Shown piece by piece: positions 36,452-44,992 of a stretch of 64,000 nucleotides of DNA (position 1 is the stretch's first letter; the number at the start of each line of letters is the position of its first letter). Source of the DNA: JAJDTR01 sp965220415 (GTDB lineage: Bacteria; Poribacteria; WGA-4E; JAJDTR01). Location: NCBI GenBank assembly GCA_965220415.1, contig OZ244829.1, positions 2,914,001-2,978,000 of the forward strand, given 5' to 3'. The position numbers and the translations under genes were made by a program. The notes beneath the pieces were generated by a model. The model worked only from the letters and a program-made list of their open reading frames with translations. It did no database searches and had not been told where the DNA came from.

Positions 36452-37085
36452 CTTTCCTAGGATGAAAATATGTCAAATCTTGGAAGAGCATTTACGCAGA
36501 ACTGTAGGGTGCGCACGGCGCACCAGCCTTTCTGGTAGGAGCACGTTCGAGATCCCAGTACGATAAAATTCCCTTAAACAACCAACATCGTAGGAATCAA
36601 GCGAGCGGATAGTGAGCGCGATAGAGCCTCTGTAGGGTGCGCACGGCGCACCAGCCTTTCTGGTAGGAGCACGTTCGAGATCCCATTCAGACCATTTTCC
36701 CATCTTCCATCCTGCCCGCATTTTCCTGCCTTTACTGATCACAGGCCACTGCTTTTCCTTCCACCCCCGCCCACCAGCCCTTCTCGGTAGGAGCGATCTC
36801 CGAATCGCGACCACGGCCCCTCGGTAGGTCGGGCTTCCAGCCCGACCCGCACGCCATAGTTTGTAGGTTGGGTTGAGTGAAAATCCATCAGGAATCGTTC
36901 GCAAAACTAGGAAGATTGAAAATTCACACCGCCCAAAGTGACCGAAACCTGAGCGAAACCCAACATCATATCTTTCACCCTTCCGCACCTCTCACTGTTC
37001 TCAGGCCACTAACCACCGATCTTCCCGCATTCCCACTTCCTCGAGCCTTTACTGACCACTGGTCACTAGCCACTGGCCACTGTTT
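36452..37085. repeat. Repeat mosaic with a local 55-base duplication
   Basis: No gene. The conserved upstream segment (36460-36510) runs into a GTAG hairpin (arms GGTGCGC/GCGCACC) and TTTCTGGTAGGAGCACGTTCGAG-type DNA. This block of about 55 bases occurs twice, at 36505-36565 and 36632-36687, separated by a 35-bp element (36597-36629). Then intact GTAG hairpins (about 36787 and 36823), a 102-bp long-loop element (36863-36964) and 7-bp repeats (37052-37084). Confidence 0.7.
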
Positions 37086-38159
37086 CTACTCGCCACTGCC
37101 TTTACCCCCCATCGCCTCCCCGCGCAACAGAAACGCCCGAATATCATACCGCCCAGGACGCTCCACCGGCAACGCCCCCTCGTCAATCATGACATCCAAC
37201 GGCGACACCTGCGTCCGAACCGGCATCGTCACCACCTCATGCATCCGCGCCGACTCATAGATAGCCATGATAATCTCCACCGCCGCCCTGCCGTTCTCCG
37301 CTTTGCCCCGGTGCTCCGCCCTTCCCTCAATCCAATCCACCAGCTCCCGCGCCTGAGCCACAGACGCATCCTCGCCCTCGCGTCTGCGTTCCTCCCACCG
37401 TCCTGTCCGACTGCTGAGCAGACGCACCCGAGTCTCATCCAGATCCAAGATGCCGTCGCTGCCGTAGAACGTGCCGCCCTGGCGCCCTTCCCCGCCCAAC
37501 TCCTGCAGCAACTGCCCGATAGCGCCGTTATCGAACCCGATAATCCCCGCGCTCCGGTCCTCGATACGGGTATCCCGTTCATAGCGGTCCGTCTTCCGCT
37601 CGACATTCCCGATCACCCACTCCGCGTTCGGGTCCCCCATCACGAACCGCATCATATCGAAGATGTGAGAGCAATCGTTGAGCAGCCCCTGTCTCCCCAC
37701 CGCCGTGACATGCCGCACCTGTCCGATAGCGCCGTCGGCGATTAGATCCCGCGCCTCGTTCCAGGCAGGATTAAAACGCCGCTGGTGACCGATAGCCAAC
37801 TTTACCCCGTTCCGTTCCGCGGCAATCATCATCTCATTGCACTCGCCCATGCAAGTCGCCATCGGTTTCTCGCACAGCACCGCCTTCGGTTGACGGGCAC
37901 AGATGGCGATGGTGATAGGCGCATGCAGTTTGTGCCACGTGGCGTTGCTGACAATGTCGAGGTTCTCCCGGTCCAGCATCTCCCGAAAATCCGTGTATCT
38001 CCGCTCGATTCCGTACTGCTCGCCAAAGGCGTCAACCGCCGCCTGCACCGGATCCGCCAAAGCGACCATCTCCACACTGTCAACCCCTTGGTACCCGCGC
38101 GCATGAAGATGAGAGATGCTGCCGCACCCGACAATCCCGCCCCGATACTTGTCTGCCAT
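37086..38159 (-). CDS. Gfo/Idh/MocA-family NAD(P)-dependent oxidoreductase
   Basis: A 357-residue sugar or inositol-type dehydrogenase. The N-terminal Rossmann fold starts at once (YRGGIVGCGSISHLHARGY, dinucleotide loop GCGSIS near residue 10). The conserved EKPMA motif is near residue 98 (CEKPMATCMGE), and the C-terminal half carries the HIFDMMRF segment with the family's catalytic-region His. The start has GGAAGGGGA upstream. The last residues GGKGSGE are read from a 7-bp repeat block. The nearby TIM-barrel isomerase gene suggests sugar or polyol catabolism, but the substrate is not known. Confidence 0.85.
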   Translation of the reverse strand: MADKYRGGIVGCGSISHLHARGYQGVDSVEMVALADPVQAAVDAFGEQYGIERRYTDFREMLDRENLDIVSNATWHKLHAPITIAICARQPKAVLCEKPMATCMGECNEMMIAAERNGVKLAIGHQRRFNPAWNEARDLIADGAIGQVRHVTAVGRQGLLNDCSHIFDMMRFVMGDPNAEWVIGNVERKTDRYERDTRIEDRSAGIIGFDNGAIGQLLQELGGEGRQGGTFYGSDGILDLDETRVRLLSSRTGRWEERRREGEDASVAQARELVDWIEGRAEHRGKAENGRAAVEIIMAIYESARMHEVVTMPVRTQVSPLDVMIDEGALPVERPGRYDIRAFLLRGEAMGGKGSGE

Positions 38160-39000
38160 AATCCCCTTCCTCTCTTAGTTATTCCTAATCCTACAAGCGC
38201 ACGACTTAGAATTTGCTTGAAACGATCAAGTGACCGGCTAGGGAACACGATAGAGTTCCCATAGAAATCCCATGCAGATGCCTCAGCCGACCAAACAGTG
38301 GCCTCGTAGGGGCGAGGTTCCCTCGCCCGGTAATCAGTACGTAGGTTGGGTTGAGCGCAGCGAAACCCAACAATTCGACCGCCCGCCCCGCTCTCACCTG
38401 CTCCGTTTGGATTGCCAAATCCAGGCCATCACACGGCCAACTAACTGAGATGAAGCGACCGAATAGGGAGCGCGAAAGAGATCCTGATAACGAAGGCGAT
38501 AGAAAATCCCGTTCGATAGCAATTCCTGCGTGATAGAAGCCCCATAGAGATCCCAAGGCGATAGAAGATCTTGATAGTGAATCCTAGTTCAGACGATCTC
38601 CCTCGCTTCTCGTCGCTTCACTAAGCACCTAGCCATACCCAATCCGTGTAATCCGATCAACTGACTGAATAAGGAAGGCGATAGTAAATCCTGATTCAGA
38701 CCATCAGCCACCGACAACCAAGGTAATCCCAGAAATCCCACAAATCACAGTTCAGACAACGTCAGCCCCGACACCCAACAATTCGCCTGCCCGACCCCCT
38801 CTCACCCGCTCGGCTTGGATTGCCAAATCCAAACCGTAACCGATGAGTTGTCAATCCGCGGGAGCAGTCCGTAGGTTGGGATCAAAGTAGAACGAACGAT
38901 CAAGCGACTGGATAAGGAGCACGATAGCGTTCCCATAGAGATCCCTCAAGCGACTGAAAAAGGCAAACGCAAGAAACGGCTTCAGTGTTTGTTTTAACCA
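38160..39000. repeat. Long repeat mosaic between the oxidoreductase and ankyrin genes
   Basis: No gene. Copies of the 35-bp element lie at 38226-38260, 38461-38495 (followed by many extra tails to about 38590), 38657-38692, 38882-38950 (nested, inner 38900-38934) and a decayed one at 38945. GTAG hairpins with arms GGGCGAGG/CCTCGCCC (38307-38329) and GTTGGGTT/AACCCAAC (38341-38371) are intact. The copy at 38657 splits an AATCCGTGTAATCC repeat rather than a GTAG hairpin. Two TTGGATTGCCAAATCCAA palindromes are near 38406 and 38815. Confidence 0.7.
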
Positions 39001-39013
39001 GACAATTTTTCCC

Positions 39014-39043
39014 TTGACACATGTGACCTCCGTGCGCTACGAT
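39014..39043 (+). promoter_or_regulatory. Sigma-70-type promoter for the ankyrin gene
   Basis: A perfect TTGACA (39014-39019) stands 18 bases before TACGAT (39038-39043), about 140 bases upstream of the ankyrin start codon on the plus strand. Confidence 0.6.
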
Positions 39044-39182
39044 GCTATCAGCGTTCATCAGGGAGCCCCCAGCCCGCGGCAAGGGCCGAGCCCACCTGCA
39101 CCTTCAAATTTGTCTCCCATTGGCAAACTCTTCTCTTCCCGATTAGAAGCGGACATCGGTGCTGTCACGAAAGGAGTTTCTT

Positions 39183-40181
39183 ATGTACCGTTCTCTCCCG
39201 AAAAGCCCATCACTCGACCAACTTCGTAAGCAGGCAAAAGATTTGCTGAAGGCCTGCCCGTCAGCATCCTCGGAAACCATCGCTCGGATTCAGGAGTGGC
39301 ATCCTGCCTACAAAAACGCTTGGGCAACGGGAATTAATAGCGGTTCTTTTTCGCTTCGTGACGCCCAGTTAGTCATCGCACGCGAATACAACTTCGAGAA
39401 TTGGGCACGCTTGAAGGAGTATCTCGACTGGGATCTCGCTGTTCTCGACCAAGACCTTGTCAAGATGGAGTTGCTGCTTAAAGCGAAACCGAGTCGGTCC
39501 GGACAAGTGGTGATGGTCTTCCGACGAAACAACTCGTATTGGACCATGGTGCCGATGCACTTTGCGAATAACAACATTCCGATGGTGAAACTGCTTCTCA
39601 AGTATGGTGCGAAACCCGATACCCGAGGAGAGTCCGTGCTGAGCGGGCACAGCACACCGGAATTCATTGATTTTGTGCTTCAACAAGACGTCAACCTGGA
39701 AAACCAGTATTACAATGGCACGGTGCTTTCGCTCGCTGCCTATGTCGGAAATGCCCAGGCCGTCCAGCATTACATTCTTCGGGGTGCCGACGTCAACTCT
39801 CGGTGTGAAACAGAAAGACTGGATAACTGGGAAACACCTTTACACCGTGCGACCTTCTGTAACCCCAGACTGAGGGGTCACGACCGGGACGAATGGGCTG
39901 AAGATAGGGACTATTTGAGCGTTGTCCGCTTGTTACTCGATGCTGGCGCCGACGTGAACGCCAAGACAAACGTGGATACGTCTTCTGACATGGGACCGGG
40001 GCTTGTCGCTCAGCGCCATACCCCTCTTCATTTTGCCGCCTCTAGCGGCGCACCTAAAATAATTCGACTCCTGCTGGGCGCCGGTGCTGATAAGTACGCT
40101 GAGACCGCTCTTGGGGAAACACCTCTGGACTATGCCACGAAACATCGGTGGTCGACGGAGATTGTCGAACTCCTCACATAG
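39183..40181 (+). CDS. Ankyrin-repeat protein
   Basis: A 332-residue protein, one of only a few plus-strand genes. The N-terminal 75 residues (PSLDQLRKQAKDLLKA, then FSLRDAQLVIAREYNFENWARLKEY) form a helical head often found before bacterial ankyrin repeats. About five ankyrin repeats follow; the clearest are PMHFANNNIPMVKLLLKYGA, TPLHRATF, VVRLLLDAGADVNAKTN, TPLHFAASSGAPKIIRLLL and the last, TPLDYATKHRWSTEIVELL. There is no signal peptide, so it is probably cytoplasmic. The ATG at 39183 has AAAGGAG six bases upstream and is preferred over the one at 39159. A protein-binding role is inferred. Confidence 0.85.
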   Translation: MYRSLPKSPSLDQLRKQAKDLLKACPSASSETIARIQEWHPAYKNAWATGINSGSFSLRDAQLVIAREYNFENWARLKEYLDWDLAVLDQDLVKMELLLKAKPSRSGQVVMVFRRNNSYWTMVPMHFANNNIPMVKLLLKYGAKPDTRGESVLSGHSTPEFIDFVLQQDVNLENQYYNGTVLSLAAYVGNAQAVQHYILRGADVNSRCETERLDNWETPLHRATFCNPRLRGHDRDEWAEDRDYLSVVRLLLDAGADVNAKTNVDTSSDMGPGLVAQRHTPLHFAASSGAPKIIRLLLGAGADKYAETALGETPLDYATKHRWSTEIVELLT

Positions 40182-40655
40182 TAAACATTCTGACGCGGCA
40201 CAAGAAAGCGGCAGCCTTTTTCTTGCCACTTACCCACACATATCGCACGCTATTGAATCCAGTCGTAGCAAGGGTTTCCACCCTCGTCCCATCTCTCTTG
40301 AAAACCCCCATTTGGTATGAAAATTATGAAATTCTTTAATAGTCAAGCAGATGTGAAACACCTAGAACTGTATCCCGCTCGGCTTGGATTGCCAAATCCA
40401 AGCCGTAACCGGTGAGTTGTCAAGCTGCGGGAGCAGTCCGTAGGTTGGAATCAAGGTAATCCTAAAATCCAACGAATCACAGTTCAGACAATTAGCCATC
40501 TTTCCAACCCCCGCCGCCTCTCTCCCGTCTTCTCGTCTTCCAATCTTCCGCCCTTCCCTTCTTCCACGTGTCGTCCCTCTTCACACGTTGCTCTCCCCCG
40601 GCTTTACTGGTCACTAGCCACTGGTCACAGGCCACTGCTTCCCCCCTCTCACTTA
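40182..40655. repeat. Intergenic region with palindrome, 8-bp and 7-bp repeats
   Basis: No gene. A CTTGGATTGCCAAATCCAAG palindrome is near 40382-40402. A decayed repeat ending TCACAGTTCAGACAAT is at about 40450-40490. 8-bp polypyrimidine repeats (for example TCTCCCGTCTTCTCGTCTTC) are at 40520-40570, and 7-bp repeats at 40605-40640 next to the stop codon of the isomerase gene. Confidence 0.65.
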
Positions 40656-41609
40656 TCAAGACGGCTTCCGCTCATATCCCCCAATCTTCCACTGCCCGCT
40701 AGGCGATTCGTAACGCACACCTCGCGGCGGCAGAAACTGCCGGAGATGCCGACACCCGTAAGCGAACCCCTCCAACCCCGTCATACCCCTATCCTCATTC
40801 TCCACGCACAGCACATAGTCGTAGCCCGATTCGACCAGCGCGCCGACCACCGTCCCCCAATCCAACTGACCGCGCCCCGGCACCCGGTACTGCCACCACC
40901 AATTGCCGATAATGCCCTGCCGGTACAACATTCGCGGACTCACCTCGCAATCCTTCACGTCCGCGTAATACCACTTGCCCGCATACTCCCGAATCACATC
41001 CTCAGCCGGCATAATCATCATCCACACCCAATGCGACGGATCACAGGACAAGCCCAAGTGATCCGAGGGGACAGCGTCCAGAATCTTATCCCACATCTCC
41101 GGATTGCAACCGATATTCCCCATCCGCACCGCCACATCCAAGGCAATCTTGATATCCTTATCCTCCGCGGCTTTGACCACCGGCGCGAACATCTCCTCAA
41201 AACGTTCCACCAGTTCGTCCGACCGGTCGCTCACGTTCCCCGGCGGATACGAATACGTACCGTAGAACCGCCCGTTCATCACCGGCGACCCGCTCCCCGT
41301 GACCACTACCGGACACCCCAGCACCGCGGCGGACTCGATTGCCCGTATCAAACGGCTCTGCTCCGCCGTGCGTTCCTCCTCACGGTCATCCAGCAAGTTG
41401 CAGTGCGAAGTGATACAAGCCAAATACAGCCCATGCCGCTCCAACGTCTCCAAGACCTCATCAGGCCCCTCGCTGAGAACACGACTCGACTCCATCACGC
41501 CCCTGTCAGACAGCCGCACACAATCAAAGTCATGCTCGCTCGCCCACGCGGCGCACTTCTCCAAACTCCATGTACCGTCCCCGGCACTCGTCTGAAAGCT
41601 AATATCCAT
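40656..41609 (-). CDS. Sugar phosphate isomerase/epimerase-like TIM-barrel protein (AP endonuclease 2 fold)
   Basis: A 317-residue protein of the xylose isomerase-like TIM-barrel superfamily, which includes IolE/IolI and hydroxypyruvate isomerase-like enzymes. It begins MDISFQTSAGDGTWSLEKCA. Metal-site candidates are the Asp of ALDVAVRMGNIGCNPE (near residue 160), LSCDPSHWVW (near 190), YADVKDCE (near 215) and the Glu of VLCVENEDRG (near 270). The ATG at 41609 has GAGGGGAA directly upstream. A longer frame back to 41711 exists only because about 85 bases of the gene's 5' end are duplicated upstream. Together with the Gfo/Idh/MocA gene it suggests sugar or inositol metabolism. Confidence 0.8.
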   Translation of the reverse strand: MDISFQTSAGDGTWSLEKCAAWASEHDFDCVRLSDRGVMESSRVLSEGPDEVLETLERHGLYLACITSHCNLLDDREEERTAEQSRLIRAIESAAVLGCPVVVTGSGSPVMNGRFYGTYSYPPGNVSDRSDELVERFEEMFAPVVKAAEDKDIKIALDVAVRMGNIGCNPEMWDKILDAVPSDHLGLSCDPSHWVWMMIMPAEDVIREYAGKWYYADVKDCEVSPRMLYRQGIIGNWWWQYRVPGRGQLDWGTVVGALVESGYDYVLCVENEDRGMTGLEGFAYGCRHLRQFLPPRGVRYESPSGQWKIGGYERKPS

Positions 41610-41611
41610 TT

Positions 41612-41914
41612 CCCCTCCACTGAGACACGTACAACAATCAAACCGTAGGGGTTGGGTCCCCCAACCCGCCGCGCACTTCTCAAAACTCCACCTGCCAACA
41701 CCGGCACTCATCTGAAACTAATATCCTTTTCCACTCCACTCAGACACGTACAGCGCTGAATTCGTAGGGGTTGGGTCCCCCAACCCGCCGCGCACCAAAT
41801 AGTAGTAGGCACACGCCGTGTGCCGTAAACCGCCTTGTGCTATGCAATCTACAATTGTAGGAGCGATCAACCGACCACTGTCCCCGTCTTCCACCCTTCC
41901 CCACTGACCACTGG
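41612..41914. repeat. Duplicated 5' gene end with GTAG hairpins, then 7-bp repeats
   Basis: About 85-95 bases at 41663-41755 are a diverged copy of the isomerase gene's 5' end and leader (41545-41640). Each copy is followed by the same GTAG hairpin (arms GGGTTGGG/CCCAACCC, starting about 41646 and 41767). A GTAG hairpin with arms GGCACAC/GTGTGCC is at about 41803-41827. A truncated 35-bp element head in a GTAGGAGCGA context (41857-41880) breaks off into 7-bp repeats. Confidence 0.7.
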
Positions 41915-44272
41915 TCACTGACCACCGCTTTTCCCGCCTTTACTGACCACTAGCCACTGACCACTGGCCACTGCTTCTCGCCGTATCTCCTCCCAATCCC
42001 ATAGCTGCGGAATATACTCCACATTCGCCCAAGCCTCCGCCTGATCCGCATAATGCGGACTGCCCGGATGCCCCGACGCCCCCAGCGGAACAATCCACCG
42101 AGACCTCCTCCAATCCGACGGGTCGTGGATATACCGGTTCACCGACATACTCGTGGCGATGAATTCGTCCTGCAGCCCGTAACCGCCCGCAAGCGGCGTG
42201 TCCCCGTCGCCGTGAGTCTCCACCGAGGGCGGGTCCAAGTGTTCCGCCGCTTCCGGAAATACCTCCGATAACGGGTGGCACGGCGCCGTACGGTGCAGCC
42301 GCCCCCACCGCCATTGAGACATATCCTCCCCGAGCGAATCTTTGAGTTCCCGCACAGCATCACTAAGACTCGCAGCCAACAGCGTCCCCCAGTCGCCCCC
42401 ATCCGGGGTAATGGACGTATCGCCCCGCTCCATCCCCAGTGTCATCTGTTCCACAATCTGACGCAAGATAGTCGCGCTGCCAGCCGCCTCCGAAAGCACC
42501 TCCGACGCGAAATCCCCCAACAGATGTTCGACGATTCGCCGGACGAGGTGCGCCCTTGTCTTGGCGTAGATGAGCGGCTGCGCCAGATCACGATCCATGC
42601 GGTAATCCCATTCACGCATCAAAGCGAGCGCCGCCTCCGAATCGGCGTCAAGCGGCTCAATCTCAATCAGCGCCCTCGTGAAAATCCTTGCCGGTTCGGA
42701 TATTCTGTCCGCGTGGATGCGAGCCATGTCGTCTACCGTCGCCGACCCTGCCTCAAGCCCCAAGATGCCCGCTTGCACCCGCCGCGCGCGGTGCTCCGGC
42801 GTGAAACACAAGCCAACATAGTACGGATAATCGTGCCCCGCCACGCGCTGGTTGCAAGTGACCGCATACCCCGTCTCCGGATTGATGGCTTTGGGTAAAT
42901 CGTCGTGCGGAATATAGCCGTCCCATTCGTACTCACCCGTCCAACCGGGCACCGCACGCCAGCCGTTTGCCTCGCCCCGCACCGGAATCTTGCCCGCGTG
43001 GATATAGCCGAAGTTCCCGTCTATATCACCCACCGCATAGTTGTTGACGCGATCCGTCCAACCACGAAACGCTTCGTGCAATTCGGCGACCGACCGGCTC
43101 TTCATGGCATCAAGCGCGGCGTCCACCCAGCGCGATCCGTCAATCAGCCCCGGGTCGCTGATTGCCACGCCGACGCCCATCGCCGGATCCCCAGCAATCA
43201 CGGGTCCATGATGCGTTATCGTGAATTCAAGTTCTATCGAATCCGCGTCGCGCACCTCAATCGTTTCGTTCAGCACCTCAGCCTCGCGCCACTCATCCTT
43301 GAACAAGTATTCGCGTCCATCGTCTCCTTCCCGGAACTGCTCAATGAACAAATCCTGCGTATCCGCACTGCCGTACGTCATCCCCCACGCCACGTGTTCA
43401 TTGTGGCAAAAATGGAGCGCACCCGGCATTCCCGGCACCGAATGCCCAATGGCAGAGAACTCCGGGCACGACAGATGAACCTGATAGTAGACGCTCGGCG
43501 TGTCCAGCGCACGATGCGAGTCGCCCGCGACCAGCGGCAACCCGGACGCCGTGCGCTCTCCCGAGATCGACCAAGCATTCGATCCGAATTCGGTTTCGTT
43601 CAGCCAGTTTACCTCTTCGGCGGCTCTTGTGAGTTCCTCAAGTCCGTCCAGCGGGGGACCCTCATACACCGCGCCGGGCGGCACCGTGAGCAGGTGTCCG
43701 GCGGGATAGCCCTTGATTAGGCTTGCCGCCCGCTCCCCGCCTAGCGCTATCGCCAATCGCGTTAGGAACAGCTTCGGCTCGAATGTGCCCAATAGCGTGT
43801 TGCGCATCTTGTAGACCGCGAGGCAATGCCAATTCTCCCACCGCTCCGGACGCGCGTCCAAGAGTTTGTACTCAATCGGCAATGTCCTCGTCGTATCCAG
43901 AAAGGCGTTCACGCCAGCCGTGTAGGCGTCGACCATCGACTGTGCCGTGGGACTGGCGAGTTGGTAATCCAGCTTCGCCGTGCGTCCCATGCCTGCCGCA
44001 CGCAGCAACCTGTCCCGCTCAATTCCACTCGCTCCAGCGAACTCCGACCACCTCCCCAGCGCTTGGTGCCGGTCAAAGTCCATGTGCCAAAGCCGGTCCT
44101 GCGCCGTGGCGAACCCCTGCGCAAAGAACAGATCCGCCTCGTTCTCCGCCCTGATGTGCGGAATCCCCCACCGGTCTCGGCACACCTCCACAGCCTCGCT
44201 GAGTTCCGGCAGCCGTATCGTCGTCGTGAGTTCCGGTAGCGCTGACCTGAGGTCATTTTCGTTAATCTTCAC
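41915..44272 (-). CDS. Penicillin acylase family Ntn hydrolase
   Basis: A 785-residue precursor of the penicillin amidase family (penicillin G, cephalosporin and acyl-homoserine lactone acylases). These precursors cut themselves into alpha and beta chains. The expected cleavage is Gly230-Ser231 (ETEFG, SNAWSISGERTASG), leaving Ser231 as the N-terminal nucleophile of the beta chain. Other family features are RWGIPHIRAENEADLFFAQG (34-53), DRLWHMDFDRHQALGR (59-74) and a His-rich HFCHNEHVAWGMT segment after the nucleophile. No signal peptide is visible, unlike many relatives. The start is GTG with AAGGA upstream. The tail (VASGQWLVVSKGGKSGGQ) is translated from 7-bp repeats. The natural substrate is unknown. 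Confidence 0.88.
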   Translation of the reverse strand: MKINENDLRSALPELTTTIRLPELSEAVEVCRDRWGIPHIRAENEADLFFAQGFATAQDRLWHMDFDRHQALGRWSEFAGASGIERDRLLRAAGMGRTAKLDYQLASPTAQSMVDAYTAGVNAFLDTTRTLPIEYKLLDARPERWENWHCLAVYKMRNTLLGTFEPKLFLTRLAIALGGERAASLIKGYPAGHLLTVPPGAVYEGPPLDGLEELTRAAEEVNWLNETEFGSNAWSISGERTASGLPLVAGDSHRALDTPSVYYQVHLSCPEFSAIGHSVPGMPGALHFCHNEHVAWGMTYGSADTQDLFIEQFREGDDGREYLFKDEWREAEVLNETIEVRDADSIELEFTITHHGPVIAGDPAMGVGVAISDPGLIDGSRWVDAALDAMKSRSVAELHEAFRGWTDRVNNYAVGDIDGNFGYIHAGKIPVRGEANGWRAVPGWTGEYEWDGYIPHDDLPKAINPETGYAVTCNQRVAGHDYPYYVGLCFTPEHRARRVQAGILGLEAGSATVDDMARIHADRISEPARIFTRALIEIEPLDADSEAALALMREWDYRMDRDLAQPLIYAKTRAHLVRRIVEHLLGDFASEVLSEAAGSATILRQIVEQMTLGMERGDTSITPDGGDWGTLLAASLSDAVRELKDSLGEDMSQWRWGRLHRTAPCHPLSEVFPEAAEHLDPPSVETHGDGDTPLAGGYGLQDEFIATSMSVNRYIHDPSDWRRSRWIVPLGASGHPGSPHYADQAEAWANVEYIPQLWDWEEIRREAVASGQWLVVSKGGKSGGQ

Positions 44273-44992
44273 GTGCGTTATCCTTATATCGAATGTCAGG
44301 AGTTAAAGTTCCAGCCCAAGGTAGTTAGTTGTAGGGTGCGCATTGCGCACCAGCCTTTGAATGCGCCAGCGACGACCAAAGGACATAGGTTACTGTTTAC
44401 TTATCTTCCGCATTATCGAGCACCTGAAAGTTTAATTTCTCAGTTGGCCGTATCCCGCATCATAATTGAAAGCATGCCATTATCCCTGTCGGAATAATTC
44501 ATTCGGCAAGTAACACTTTCTAGGCGGAGTCTCTTTCCTCGATCCAGAGGATCGAAATGTCAATAGAATGCGACATGTCCAGAGTCCCGCGCTCCAGAGG
44601 AGCGCAATGTGGTGGTTACTTCGTAAAAATGAAGTTGATGATGGAAGGGCAAAACAGGTCAATCAATCGGACTCACGGTGGTACCTTGGTGATTTTTTCT
44701 CGTTGGTAAATATATACCCCAAGATCTAGTATGTGACAATTCAAGATTACACAAGTCTATTATTCGGAAGATGAGGTTTAGTTCAGTCCAAAACGTACGC
44801 GCCAACAGGAAATCGCGACCTGGAGATCGCTCCTACATTACGCTCATGGTATAGAAACAGGGACTAAACTGCAGCACGACCAACCAGCATTCCCAAATCA
44901 GATTGATAGACTAAACAGTTACGGAGATAGGAAATCCCACTCCCTATACGCACTCGCTGTTAGATTCTGCTTGTCATAGTCAAACTGACAGC
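44273..44992. repeat. Intergenic region with one copy of the IS-associated repeat
   Basis: No gene. A GTAG hairpin (arms GGTGCGCA/TGCGCACC) is at about 44331-44355. A copy of the roughly 160-bp repeat that surrounds the IS110 element runs from about 44475 to 44620, with hairpins TCGATCC-AGA-GGATCGA and GCGCTCC-AGA-GGAGCGC. A GTAGGAGCGATCTCC hairpin in minus orientation lies at about 44809-44836. The last 60 bases match the downstream flank of the 49764 WD40 gene. Confidence 0.6.

Noticed and set aside
40746..41648. Plus-strand frame of 300 codons opposite the TIM-barrel gene
   Set aside because: Very rich in His, Arg and Pro, and fully antisense to a recognisable enzyme.
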